DNA of 14,735 nucleotides from DATDCV01 sp036524155 (GCA_036524155.1 DATDCV010000258.1:1-14735), one strand, 5' to 3'; shown: positions 1 to 6,253, numbered from the stretch's first letter. Made by a program: numbers and translations. The notes: generated by a model from the letters alone, not told the origin.

Positions 1-505
1 ACCGTCAGCATCGCCGCGGAGCTGGTAACATTGCCGCCGGCGTTGGTCACTCGCACGGTGTAGCTGCCGGCGTCGGTCGCCGTCACGGCGTTGAGCGTCA
101 GCGTCGCGGTGGTGGCACCTGCGATGTTGCCGCCGTTCTTCATCCATTGGTAGCTCAACGGCGCAGTGCCGGTGGCGACCACGGTGAAGCTCACGTTAGC
201 TCCCGCCAAAACTGTCTGGCTGGCGGGCTGCGTCGTGATCGCCGGGCCGACGATCACCGGGTTGACCGTCAGCATCGCCGCGGAGCTGGTAACATTGCCG
301 CCGCTGTTGGTCACTCGCACGGTGTAGCTGCCGGCATCGGTCGACGTGACGTTGTTCAGCGTCAGCGTCGCGGTCGTGGCACCCGCGATGTTGCCGCCGT
401 TCTTCATCCATTGGTAGCTCAACGGCGCAGTGCCTGTGGCGACCACAGTGAAGCTCACATTTGCTCCCGCCAAAACTGTCTGGCTGGCGGGCTGCGTTGT
501 AATCG
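1..505 (-). repeat. 264-bp tandem repeat encoding Ig-like domains
   Basis: Bases 1-241 recur at 265-505 with a period of 264 bp, which is 88 codons, so the repeat stays in frame. The copies differ at only a few positions (for example the GCGTTG/CTGTTG pair and a short stretch near 80-100 versus 344-364). Such near-identity in DNA points to recent duplication or gene conversion rather than old domain duplication. More copies probably lie beyond the left edge. Confidence 0.9.
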
Positions 506-857
506 ATGGCGCGGTTACAGTAGGATGCGAATTGGCGTCCCCTGGATTGGTTATCGTGCCGCCGGGATTCTGTGTCCCCGGTGTCCAGGTCCCAGCCGGA
601 TCACCCAATTCTGTCCCATTCGAAAATCCATCTCCGTCGGAATCCTCCCCCGCCAGACCCGGCCCCCATATTTCTCCAGCGTTCAAAAACGCCACGCCAA
701 ACGCGTTCCGGGCCGGAGCCGCTGTGTGACAGGTCGCACAACTGAACGAGCCGCCATTAGGGATCCGGGACACTAACTCCGGTCTGCCCCAGGCTGTTGT
801 CGCGGCCAGCGCCACCGTTAGACCGCAGGTGAACGTAATCGATTTCATCTTTATCAT
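1..857 (-). CDS. Secreted temptin-like and Ig-like repeat protein (partial, 3' end beyond window)
   Basis: This reverse-strand frame is open from an ATG at 857 (second ATG at 848) to the window edge, 285 codons, so the C-terminus is missing. The N-terminus (MIKMKSITFTCGLTVALAAT) is a typical Sec signal peptide, cleaved near residue 25. Residues about 30-105 resemble the temptin Cys-rich module: a CATCH motif at 40-44, then RNAFGVAF, AGEIWGPGL, an acidic calcium-type loop DSDGDGFSNGTELGDP, and a TWTPGTQNPGG segment. CATCH fits a c-type haem site, but in this family the cysteines may instead form disulfides. Residues 116-203 and 204 to the edge are Ig-like domains (TTQPASQTVLAGANVSF, YQWMKNGGNIAG, DAGSYTVRVTN) of 88 residues each. 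It is probably a cell-surface or secreted adhesion or binding protein. No Shine-Dalgarno is visible. The frame call is secure; the function is not known. Confidence 0.85.
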   Translation of the reverse strand, partial: MIKMKSITFTCGLTVALAATTAWGRPELVSRIPNGGSFSCATCHTAAPARNAFGVAFLNAGEIWGPGLAGEDSDGDGFSNGTELGDPAGTWTPGTQNPGGTITNPGDANSHPTVTAPSITTQPASQTVLAGANVSFTVVATGTAPLSYQWMKNGGNIAGATTATLTLNNVTSTDAGSYTVRVTNSGGNVTSSAAMLTVNPVIVGPAITTQPASQTVLAGANVSFTVVATGTAPLSYQWMKNGGNIAGATTATLTLNAVTATDAGSYTVRVTNAGGNVTSSAAMLT

Positions 858-1067
858 TTGTGTCTATTGGTTTGTGTTTACCGCTGCCATCCAAGCCCGG
901 GCTCCGTGGGAGGATTGCGCCCCCATTTCTGATCCTGACCTCGCGACCGGAGCGGCGAATCGGTCGCTCTGGCTTTTGTCGGGTAATAGTGGAACGGAAA
1001 TGGCCGTGCTCGCCACTGGGATTGACCTTGCGCCGACTAGGAATTTCCTTGCGCGCTAATAGTGCTT

Positions 1068-1073
1068 ATTATA
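1068..1073 (-). promoter_or_regulatory. Candidate -10 box for the temptin/Ig gene
   Basis: The reverse strand reads TATAAT exactly here, inside an AT-rich patch. The -35 region is poor: with an 18-nt spacer the hexamer is AAAACA. If used, the transcript would have a 5' UTR of about 200 nt before the ATG at 857. Weak call based on one box. Confidence 0.3.
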
Positions 1074-1191
1074 TGATATGATATTCTCGGCTGTTTTGCG
1101 CCCCGCGAAACCGCGATTGAAATTCTCACCGCCGCCAACCCTTCCGGCCTGCCTGACGCGGCCCCCGGACTTTATCCCCTCGTGGTTTGAA

Positions 1192-1246
1192 GGCCCGATG
1201 TGCGAGATTCCCTTCGGGCCGCCTTCTGCCGGGGTCCGCTAGCGGA
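1192..1246 (-). terminator. Inverted repeats downstream of the SCO gene, possible terminator
   Basis: Two symmetrical elements lie 25-80 bp past the SCO stop codon. TCCGCTAGCGGA at 1235-1246 is a perfect 12-bp palindrome. GGCCCGA at 1192-1198 pairs with TCGGGCC at 1214-1220, a 7-bp stem with a 15-nt loop. Neither is followed by a T run, so intrinsic termination is uncertain; they may be transcript-end hairpins. Confidence 0.3.
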
Positions 1247-1270
1247 GGGGAACCTCAGGGGGGGACCAGG

Positions 1271-2170
1271 TCACTTCCCGGCTGCGGCGATCATCTCCGA
1301 AACCAGTTCATCAGCCGTCCAATCGTTGCCTTCGAAGATCTTCTGCACCCGTCCCCCCGCGTCGATTACCGCCGTGCGCAGGTTATGATTAATAGTGCCG
1401 GGCTGGTCGCGCCAGAACGCCAGGCCGAACTGCTCACCGATGGCCGTAATATCGATCAGCGCGCCCGTGGCGAAGGTCCAACGCCCCGGGTCGTAGTTGC
1501 GCGCCTCGGCATACGCTTTGAGCACCGCGGGTTTGTCGAATTCAGGGTCGAACGAAATCGTCAGAAGCTGCCAGTTGGTGGGGCCGTGTTGTGACGCCAG
1601 CAGCTTGCGCTGGGTTTCCTCGAAGTTGGCGGCCATGCGAGGGCAAAACGTCGGAAACGGGCAGCGCGTAAACAGAAACGTGATCGCGAGGGCCTGGCCC
1701 CTGAACCGGGCGGTACTGAAGGATTGCCCGAACTGGTTGGTAAGCGAATACTCCGGCAAGCGGTCCCCCGGCCCAAGCGAATCCACGTCCTTCACCCGGC
1801 GAAGGGAAACGGATTGCGGCGGACCATTGGTTGCGGGTGTTGCCAGAACCTGGTCGATCCACCCCTCCGTTTCCGTCACCAGCAGCCGAAAGGTCACCGC
1901 CTGCCCCGCGCGCAGCCCCGTCAGTTCGTTGGTGTCGTGCACCTCGAACGGCATCGTCATCGCCGGCATATAGCCGGTAACCTCCTCATGTTTGATGACT
2001 ACCTCTCGGCGGGCCGCATCGACCCCCTGGATGATCCCCTTCACCTGGAACACCTGCCGGTTCGTCGATGGAGCTGCGGCCGCGCCGGTCGCCGAGCCTT
2101 CGGAAGGCTTTCGGCACGAAACGCACACCGCCAGCAGTATCCACAGGAAACCCTGTATAAATCGAATCAT
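1271..2170 (-). CDS. SCO1/SenC family protein with N-terminal CusF-like copper-binding domain
   Basis: The 299-residue product starts at an ATG preceded by GGAG. It has a hydrophobic leader (residues 4-18) ending in two cysteines (16, 19), so it is exported and possibly a lipoprotein, though the lipobox is imperfect. Residues about 39-111 form a CusF-like beta-barrel with KHEEVTGYMPAMTMPFEV; His61, Met71 and Met73 align with the CusF copper ligands, and Met68 sits where CusF has its Trp. Residues about 137-298 are a SCO1/SenC thioredoxin fold. The metal-site cysteines are Cys170 and Cys176 in TRCPFPTFCP, a CX5C spacing instead of the usual CX3C, with the distal His262 in INHNLRTAVID. SCO proteins deliver copper to the CuA site of cytochrome oxidase or act as thiol redox proteins; the fused CusF-like domain supports copper handling. 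No oxidase gene is visible nearby. Confidence 0.93.
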   Translation of the reverse strand: MIRFIQGFLWILLAVCVSCRKPSEGSATGAAAAPSTNRQVFQVKGIIQGVDAARREVVIKHEEVTGYMPAMTMPFEVHDTNELTGLRAGQAVTFRLLVTETEGWIDQVLATPATNGPPQSVSLRRVKDVDSLGPGDRLPEYSLTNQFGQSFSTARFRGQALAITFLFTRCPFPTFCPRMAANFEETQRKLLASQHGPTNWQLLTISFDPEFDKPAVLKAYAEARNYDPGRWTFATGALIDITAIGEQFGLAFWRDQPGTINHNLRTAVIDAGGRVQKIFEGNDWTADELVSEMIAAAGK

Positions 2171-2246
2171 GCTCCGTTAACCTGCCCTTCCGTTTCGCCG
2201 GCGGCAAGCGGCCGATCGTGCTCCCAAACCCCGGAGCGCCGAGTTG

Positions 2247-2302
2247 CACTCGGCTTCCCACTCGCCTTCCCACTCGGCTTCGCACCCGCCTTTCCACCCG
2301 CG
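2247..2302. repeat. 12-bp degenerate tandem repeat
   Basis: About 4.7 units of a 12-mer run in register: CACTCGGCTTCC, CACTCGCCTTCC, CACTCGGCTTCG, CACCCGCCTTTC, CACCCGCG. It lies in the spacer between the divergent SCO and L21 genes. A 12-bp unit could be a slipped-strand product or an array of protein-binding sites; nothing in the sequence decides this. Confidence 0.75.
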
Positions 2303-2355
2303 TTACAGCAGGCCGTCGGCTCGCTTAAGCCCATTATCAATCTGCGCTTCACCAC

Positions 2356-2380
2356 AGGGACTTATGACGACTTTGTCCCT
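2356..2380. repeat. 6-bp inverted repeat in the SCO/L21 divergent spacer
   Basis: AGGGAC at 2356-2361 is matched by GTCCCT at 2375-2380 with 13 nt between. It sits about 37 bp upstream of the L21 -35 box and could be an operator-like dyad or a small hairpin. There is no T run on either side. It may be chance. Confidence 0.3.
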
Positions 2381-2416
2381 AGCCCTGGACGCCCCGCAAA
2401 AACTTCACTCGCAGCG

Positions 2417-2447
2417 TTGACACGTCGCCCCTCTTCTGGTCTATTAT
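2417..2447 (+). promoter_or_regulatory. Sigma-70-type promoter for rplU-rpmA
   Basis: A perfect TTGACA at 2417-2422 is followed by two overlapping -10 candidates: TCTATT at 2440-2445 (17-bp spacer) and TATTAT at 2442-2447 (19-bp spacer, five of six consensus bases). Transcription would begin near 2453, giving an L21 leader of only about 20 nt. It is the clearest promoter in the window and suits a ribosomal protein operon. Confidence 0.75.
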
Positions 2448-2451
2448 CCGC

Positions 2452-2466
2452 TCCCCAAACCGGGGA
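2452..2466 (+). promoter_or_regulatory. Small leader hairpin covering the SD-like GGGGA of rplU
   Basis: TCCCC (2452-2456) pairs with GGGGA (2462-2466) across a 5-nt loop. GGGGA is the only Shine-Dalgarno-like stretch upstream of the L21 ATG, 6 nt away, so the hairpin would occlude it. Ribosomal protein operons are often regulated through leader structure, but this stem is short and feedback control is only a guess. Confidence 0.35.
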
Positions 2467-2472
2467 CATTTT

Positions 2473-2784
2473 ATGTACGCTGTATTAGAAACAGGTAGCA
2501 AACAATATCGCGTCACCGCCGGCGACACTCTCGAAGTCGAACGCCTCGCCGTTGAGGCGGGGCAGCCGGTGACGTTTGACCGCGTCCTGCTCGTCAGCAA
2601 CGACGGCAAACTCTCCGTCGGCTCGCCCACCGTCTCCAATGCCTCCGTCGTCGCCGACGTCGTCCAACACATCCGCGGCGAGAAAAAAGTCACTTTCAAG
2701 ATGAAGCGCCGCAAGGGTTACCACAAAACCATCGGCCATCGCCAGGAGTTGACGGTGGTGAAGATCAAAGAGATTAAAGTATAA
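2473..2784 (+). CDS. rplU: 50S ribosomal protein L21
   Basis: The 103-residue product has the normal bacterial L21 length and sequence: start MYAVLETGSKQYRV, then GDTLEVERL, FDRVLLVSNDG, the basic segment KVTFKMKRRKGYHKTIGHRQ that contacts 23S rRNA, and a C-terminal VVKIKEIKV. It is a structural protein of the large subunit. It is the first gene of a two-gene unit with rpmA (69-bp spacer), the usual bacterial arrangement. Its promoter and short leader lie immediately upstream. No anomalies were seen. Confidence 0.98.
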   Translation: MYAVLETGSKQYRVTAGDTLEVERLAVEAGQPVTFDRVLLVSNDGKLSVGSPTVSNASVVADVVQHIRGEKKVTFKMKRRKGYHKTIGHRQELTVVKIKEIKV

Positions 2785-2853
2785 CCGGGCTTTACTGGCC
2801 TTGGCGCCCCCCCGCCACTGCTCAGCGCCAGCCCCAAAAAGTCCTTACAATTT

Positions 2854-3123
2854 ATGGCACACAAGAAAGGTCAAGGCAGTGTCCGCAACGGACGCGACAG
2901 CGTCAGCAAGCGGCTCGGAGTCAAACGGTACGGCGGCGAATCTGTCACCGCCGGCAGCATCATCGTCCGCCAACGCGGCACCAAATTCGTCGCCGGCCAC
3001 AACGTCGGCACCGGACGCGATTGGACCCTTTTCGCCCTCACCGACGGTAAAGTGAAATTCGACAAAGGCGGCCACCGCGTTAACATCGCCACTGAGCCCG
3101 CCGCCACGCCCGCCGCCACCTAG
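2854..3123 (+). CDS. rpmA: 50S ribosomal protein L27
   Basis: The 89-residue product begins MAHKKGQGSVRNGRDSVSKR, the conserved N-terminal tail that reaches toward the peptidyl transferase centre, and continues with RLGVKRYGGESV, AGSIIVRQRGTKF, GHNVGTGRDWTLFAL and DGKVKFDK. It lacks the cleavable N-terminal extension known from Firmicutes L27. The C-terminus ends in a short Ala/Pro/Thr-rich tail. The usual Pro before GxNVGxG is Ala here (FVAGHNVGTG). It is cotranscribed with rplU and followed 22 bp after the stop by an intrinsic terminator. No clear Shine-Dalgarno is visible. Confidence 0.98.
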   Translation: MAHKKGQGSVRNGRDSVSKRLGVKRYGGESVTAGSIIVRQRGTKFVAGHNVGTGRDWTLFALTDGKVKFDKGGHRVNIATEPAATPAAT

Positions 3124-3145
3124 CTGTCCCCAGCAATATTTCCAC

Positions 3146-3172
3146 GGCGAGGCCCCACGCCTCGCCTTTTTT
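3146..3172 (+). terminator. Intrinsic terminator after rpmA
   Basis: A perfect 8-bp stem, GGCGAGGC (3146-3153) with GCCTCGCC (3159-3166), has a 5-nt loop and is followed at once by six T residues. This is a textbook Rho-independent terminator. It separates rplU-rpmA from obg, which in many bacteria is cotranscribed with them. Confidence 0.9.
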
Positions 3173-3192
3173 GTTGCCCCCACAAGCCCATT

Positions 3193-3264
3193 ACTCCACC
3201 ACTCCACCAGCCCACCACTCCACCAATCCACCAATCCACCAATCCATCAATCCACCAATCCACC
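3193..3264. repeat. Nine-unit 8-bp tandem repeat abutting the obg start codon
   Basis: Nine octamers run without a break: ACTCCACC twice, AGCCCACC, ACTCCACC, AATCCACC twice, AATCCATC, and AATCCACC twice. One further base (G) separates the last unit from the obg ATG. A degenerate tenth unit (AGCCCATT) precedes the array. The repeat fills almost the whole interval between the rpmA terminator and obg, so any obg promoter or ribosome site must lie in or at the edge of it. Copy-number change by slippage would alter the 5' UTR in 8-bp steps. Confidence 0.95.
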
Positions 3265-3265
3265 G

Positions 3266-4480
3266 ATGTTCGTCGACGAAATCAAGATCTTTGCCCGCGC
3301 CGGCCACGGCGGCAAGGGGTGTGTCGCCTTTCAGCGTGAGAAATATCGGCCCAAGGGCGGCCCCAGCGGCGGCAACGGCGGCCGCGGCGGCGATGTCATC
3401 CTCGAAGCCGACCACGACCTCAACAATCTCATCGCCCAATATTATCAGCCCCGCTTAATCGCACAGGACGGCCAATTCGGGCTCGGCAAAGGTATGGATG
3501 GCCATGCCGGCAAAGACCTGGTCGTCAAGGTCCCCTGTGGCACCCTGGTTTGGAAGCTCAGCCAACCGGAATCGCTCGCACCGGCCGATGCCCCTTCCTC
3601 CGGCCCGGCCGTGCTCCCAGCCGCTTCAACCGGCCGACCCCTCTTTCGAACCGCCGGCAGCGTCCAGGCCATGGAACTGGACCTGTCCGACGAACCCACC
3701 CCAGCCGCCGAGGGGCGACCGCCCCAGCCCGCCGGCAACCTCGTCGCCGACCTCACCTCCCACGGGCAACGCTGGACCCTTTGCCACGGCGGCCGCGGTG
3801 GCCTCGGCAACCGTAACTTCGCCACCGCCGCTCGCCAGGCCCCACGCTTCGCCCAACCGGGCGAACCCGGCGACGAAGGCCACTTCCTCCTCGAGCTCCG
3901 CATCATCGCCGATGTCGGCCTCGTCGGCTATCCCAATGCCGGCAAATCCACCCTCCTCACCGCCATCTCCCACGCCCGTCCCAAAATCGCCCCTTACCCC
4001 TTTACCACCCTCCACCCCCAAATCGGCATCCTCGAATACCCGGACTTCCATCGCCTCACCGTCTGCGATGTCCCCGGCCTCATCAAAGGCGCCCATCTCA
4101 ACGTCGGCCTCGGCCACCAATTCCTCCGACACATCGAACGCTGCAAACTCCTCGTCCTCCTCCTCGATATCGCCGGAACCGACGGCCGCGCCCCCTGGGA
4201 TGATTACCGCAACCTCATCGACGAACTCCAACTCTACGACCCCGACCTCCTCAACCGCCCTCGCCTCGTCGCCGCCAACAAAATGGACGAACCCAACGCC
4301 CAAGCCAATCTCAAGAGCTTCAAACGTCGCATCCGCAAAACCACCGTCCTCCCCATCGCCGCCGCCTTCGACCAGGGCATCGAACACTTCAAACTCGCCA
4401 TCCGCCAGGCCGTCGCTGCCGTTACCGACGCCAACCAAAACACCCCCCACCAACCCGGCCCTCTTCCCCAACCGTCCTGA
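3266..4480 (+). CDS. obg: Obg/CgtA family ribosome-associated GTPase
   Basis: The 404-residue product starts MFVDEIKIFARAGHGGKG, the standard Obg N-terminus, so the ATG is secure. The glycine-rich Obg fold covers roughly residues 1-210 (KGGPSGGNGGRGGDV, CHGGRGGLGNRNF, QPGEPGDEG). The G domain follows: P-loop GYPNAGKST (221-229), switch segment PYPFTTLHPQIG, DVPGLI (268-273), NKMD (338-341) and a G5-like PIAAAFDQGI. Obg binds the large ribosomal subunit and links GTP status to ribosome assembly and the stress response. Residues about 97-157, between CGTLVW and NLVADLT, form a Pro/Ala/Ser-rich insertion of about 50 residues not present in typical Obg. There is no C-terminal OCT domain. A terminator and an octamer repeat separate it from rpmA, and no Shine-Dalgarno is visible. 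Confidence 0.96.
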   Translation: MFVDEIKIFARAGHGGKGCVAFQREKYRPKGGPSGGNGGRGGDVILEADHDLNNLIAQYYQPRLIAQDGQFGLGKGMDGHAGKDLVVKVPCGTLVWKLSQPESLAPADAPSSGPAVLPAASTGRPLFRTAGSVQAMELDLSDEPTPAAEGRPPQPAGNLVADLTSHGQRWTLCHGGRGGLGNRNFATAARQAPRFAQPGEPGDEGHFLLELRIIADVGLVGYPNAGKSTLLTAISHARPKIAPYPFTTLHPQIGILEYPDFHRLTVCDVPGLIKGAHLNVGLGHQFLRHIERCKLLVLLLDIAGTDGRAPWDDYRNLIDELQLYDPDLLNRPRLVAANKMDEPNAQANLKSFKRRIRKTTVLPIAAAFDQGIEHFKLAIRQAVAAVTDANQNTPHQPGPLPQPS

Positions 4481-4636
4481 CCTGGATGGCTCACCCGAGC
4501 GAGGCCAGAGCGCCGACATGCTGTCAGCTTGTAAGGCCCACGCAGCACAGACCAGGCTTGCCAACCGCCCCGGAGCAGTCCAATCATCCCGCCAAGATTA
4601 AATTGCACTAACCCCCGGACGTTACATATTCAAACC

Positions 4637-5992
4637 ATGAACTCCAAAAGCTCTTCCTCTCCCGCCGGCACCACCCGCCGGGAATTTCTCAAAACCTCTG
4701 GCGCAGCGCTCACCGGCGCCGCTCTGGCCGGCGGCCTCGCCCGGCCCGGTTACGCCGGCGAATACAGCACCGTCAAAATCGCCCTCGTCGGCTGCGGCGG
4801 CCGCGGCAGCGGCGCCGCCGCCCAGGCCCTCTCCACCCGCGGACCGACCAAACTCTTTGCCATGGCCGACGTCTTCCCCCATCGCCTCCAAAGCAGCCTC
4901 ACCGGCATCAAACAAGCCCACGAAAGCCAAATCGAAGTGCCCCCCGACCGCCAGTTCATCGGCATGGACGCCTTCAAAAAAGCCATCGATTCCCTCGACA
5001 AAGGCGACGTTGTGCTGCTCACCACCCCGCCCGCCTTCCGCCCCATTCACTTCGAGTATGCCGTCAAAAAAGGCCTCAATGTCTTTATGGAAAAATCCTT
5101 CGCCGTCGACGCCCCGGGCATCCGCCGCGTCCTGAAGACCGGCGAAGAAGCCGCCAAAAAAAATCTGAAGGTGGCTGGCGGCCTCATGAGCCGCCACTAT
5201 GTGCCCCTCGAACAAATCGTCCAGCAAATCCACGACGGCGCCATCGGCGAGGTCATCACCGCCTGGGCCTATCGCATGCACGGGCCCGTCGGCTTCAACC
5301 CCAAGCAGCCCGGCATGAGCGAGCTCGCCCATCAGATCGCCAACTACAGCAATTTCACCTGGCTCAACGGCAGTTTCATCGTCGACTGGCTCATCCACAA
5401 TATCGACGTCTGCTGCTGGGTCAAAAACGCCTACCCCGTCTCCGTCCAGGGCATGGGCGGACGCCAGGTGCGCCAGGATCCCGACCAGTTGTTCGATCAT
5501 TACGGCGCCGAATACACCTTCCCCGATGGCACACGCATGTACGCCCAGGGCCGGCACATCAACAACTGCTTCGACTTCTTCGGCGACATCATCCAGGGCG
5601 CCAAAGGCTCCGCTATCCTCGGCGAAGGCCAATCCAAGCCCCGCCTGTTCAAGGCCCACAACCAAACCTCCGAGAACCTCATCTGGAGCTACAAAGGCCC
5701 CGACTGCGATCACTACCAGCGCGAACATGACCTGTTCTTTGATGCCATCCGCAATGACAAGCCCTACAACGAAACCGAGCGTTGCGCCAAGTCTTGCTTC
5801 ACCGCCATCATGGGTCGCATGGCCTGCGAATCCGGCAAGCAGATCACCTGGGAACAGGCGATGGCCTCCGACTTCCAGCTCGCTCCCGGCCTCGATGACT
5901 ATACCTGGAGCTCCCCCGCGCCCAAGTCATCTACCCCCGACCAGGACGGCAAATACCCGGTGGCCATGCCCGGCCAGACCCAGCCCGGGTGA
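4637..5992 (+). CDS. Tat-exported Gfo/Idh/MocA family oxidoreductase
   Basis: The 451-residue product has a twin-arginine signal (TTRREFLKTSGAALTG, residues 12-27) with a likely cleavage after AGGLARPGYA, so a folded cofactor-loaded enzyme would be exported to the periplasm. A Rossmann fold follows with KIALVGCGGRGSG. The family's catalytic lysine motif appears as EKSFAVD (Lys153; the usual Pro after Lys is Ser), and the D-x3-H-x2-D motif as DWLIHNID (Asp250, His254, Asp257). Members use NAD(P)(H) to oxidise or reduce sugars, inositols and related compounds; the substrate cannot be told here. Paralogues of this Tat-signal type are abundant in Planctomycetes and Verrucomicrobia. It stands alone, with 156 bp to obg and a hairpin after the stop. 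No Shine-Dalgarno is seen. Confidence 0.93.
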   Translation: MNSKSSSSPAGTTRREFLKTSGAALTGAALAGGLARPGYAGEYSTVKIALVGCGGRGSGAAAQALSTRGPTKLFAMADVFPHRLQSSLTGIKQAHESQIEVPPDRQFIGMDAFKKAIDSLDKGDVVLLTTPPAFRPIHFEYAVKKGLNVFMEKSFAVDAPGIRRVLKTGEEAAKKNLKVAGGLMSRHYVPLEQIVQQIHDGAIGEVITAWAYRMHGPVGFNPKQPGMSELAHQIANYSNFTWLNGSFIVDWLIHNIDVCCWVKNAYPVSVQGMGGRQVRQDPDQLFDHYGAEYTFPDGTRMYAQGRHINNCFDFFGDIIQGAKGSAILGEGQSKPRLFKAHNQTSENLIWSYKGPDCDHYQREHDLFFDAIRNDKPYNETERCAKSCFTAIMGRMACESGKQITWEQAMASDFQLAPGLDDYTWSSPAPKSSTPDQDGKYPVAMPGQTQPG

Positions 5993-5999
5993 GGTAAGC

Positions 6000-6025
6000 C
6001 CGAAATCCGAAACCCGAAAAGCGAA
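6000..6025. repeat. Short CCGAAATC-type repeat, direct orientation
   Basis: Right after the oxidoreductase stop codon the sequence reads CCGAAATCCGAAACCCGAAA followed by AGCGAA, three units of a 7-8-bp motif. The same motif recurs in the opposite orientation at 6254-6339. Confidence 0.6.
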
Positions 6026-6050
6026 CGCCGCGACTAGGCGGCGGCCTTTT
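6026..6050 (+). terminator. Probable intrinsic terminator of the oxidoreductase gene
   Basis: CGCCGC (6026-6031) pairs with GCGGCG (6038-6043) across the loop GACTAG, followed by GCC and TTTT. The stem is GC-rich and lies 34 bp after the stop. The T run is short, so efficiency is uncertain. Confidence 0.55.
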
Positions 6051-6111
6051 CTGCGCAGGCTTTGCTAGTACGCCGGCAAGGAAGTTCCCTTACCTGGCGT
6101 CTGCTCAGATT

Positions 6112-6150
6112 CCCTCTCCTCCTTTGAAGGAGAGGGTTAGGGAGAGGAGG
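6112..6150. repeat. CCCTCTCC-type palindromic dispersed repeat
   Basis: CCCTCTCCT (6112-6120) pairs perfectly with AGGAGAGGG (6128-6136) around a 7-nt loop. It is followed by TTAGGGAGAGGAGG, a second copy of the right arm that could compete for pairing. Elements of this CCCTCTCC...GGAGAGGG(TTAGGG) form are, from general knowledge, scattered through intergenic DNA of many bacteria. Other copies in this genome cannot be checked from the window. Confidence 0.65.
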
Positions 6151-6253
6151 CTCTTTGTATCGAGATTTCTTCGTCACAGTTCTAGTTTGCGGCACCTTCG
6201 GCTTTCAGTTTCTGGACTCCTTCTCGCCGCGCTGCCACGCCGTCGCAGCGGGT

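Larger units (their letters stand above)
858..1270. other. 413-bp intergenic region without a convincing gene
   Basis: It lies between the start of the temptin/Ig gene and the end of the SCO gene, both on the reverse strand. Short forward frames here (829-1081) show no recognisable protein. The region holds an AT-rich patch at about 1058-1086 inside GC-rich DNA, an 11-bp palindrome AGGAATTTCCT near 1040, and two inverted repeats closer to the SCO gene. It probably carries the promoter and 5' UTR of the temptin/Ig gene. Confidence 0.6.

Noticed and set aside
147..776. 209-codon forward frame and 99-codon forward frame (430-729) over the temptin/Ig gene
   Set aside because: They are antisense to a frame with a signal peptide and clear domains, and their translations are repetitive Arg/His/Gly strings produced by the Ig repeats.
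829..1081. Two small forward frames (76 and 73 codons) in the 858-1270 spacer
   Set aside because: They overlap each other, match nothing recognisable and have no ribosome site; the first overlaps the start of the temptin/Ig gene.
3193..3264. Octamer array as a CRISPR-like array
   Set aside because: Units are contiguous 8-mers with no spacers and no cas genes nearby.
3498..4601. 367-codon forward frame and 312-codon reverse frame over obg
   Set aside because: Both are shadows of the strongly biased obg codons; translations are Pro/Ser-rich or Glu/Gly/Asp-rich low complexity.
4622..5728. 368-codon reverse frame opposite the oxidoreductase
   Set aside because: It is the antisense of a well-supported gene and reads as acidic Gly/Ala/Val low complexity.
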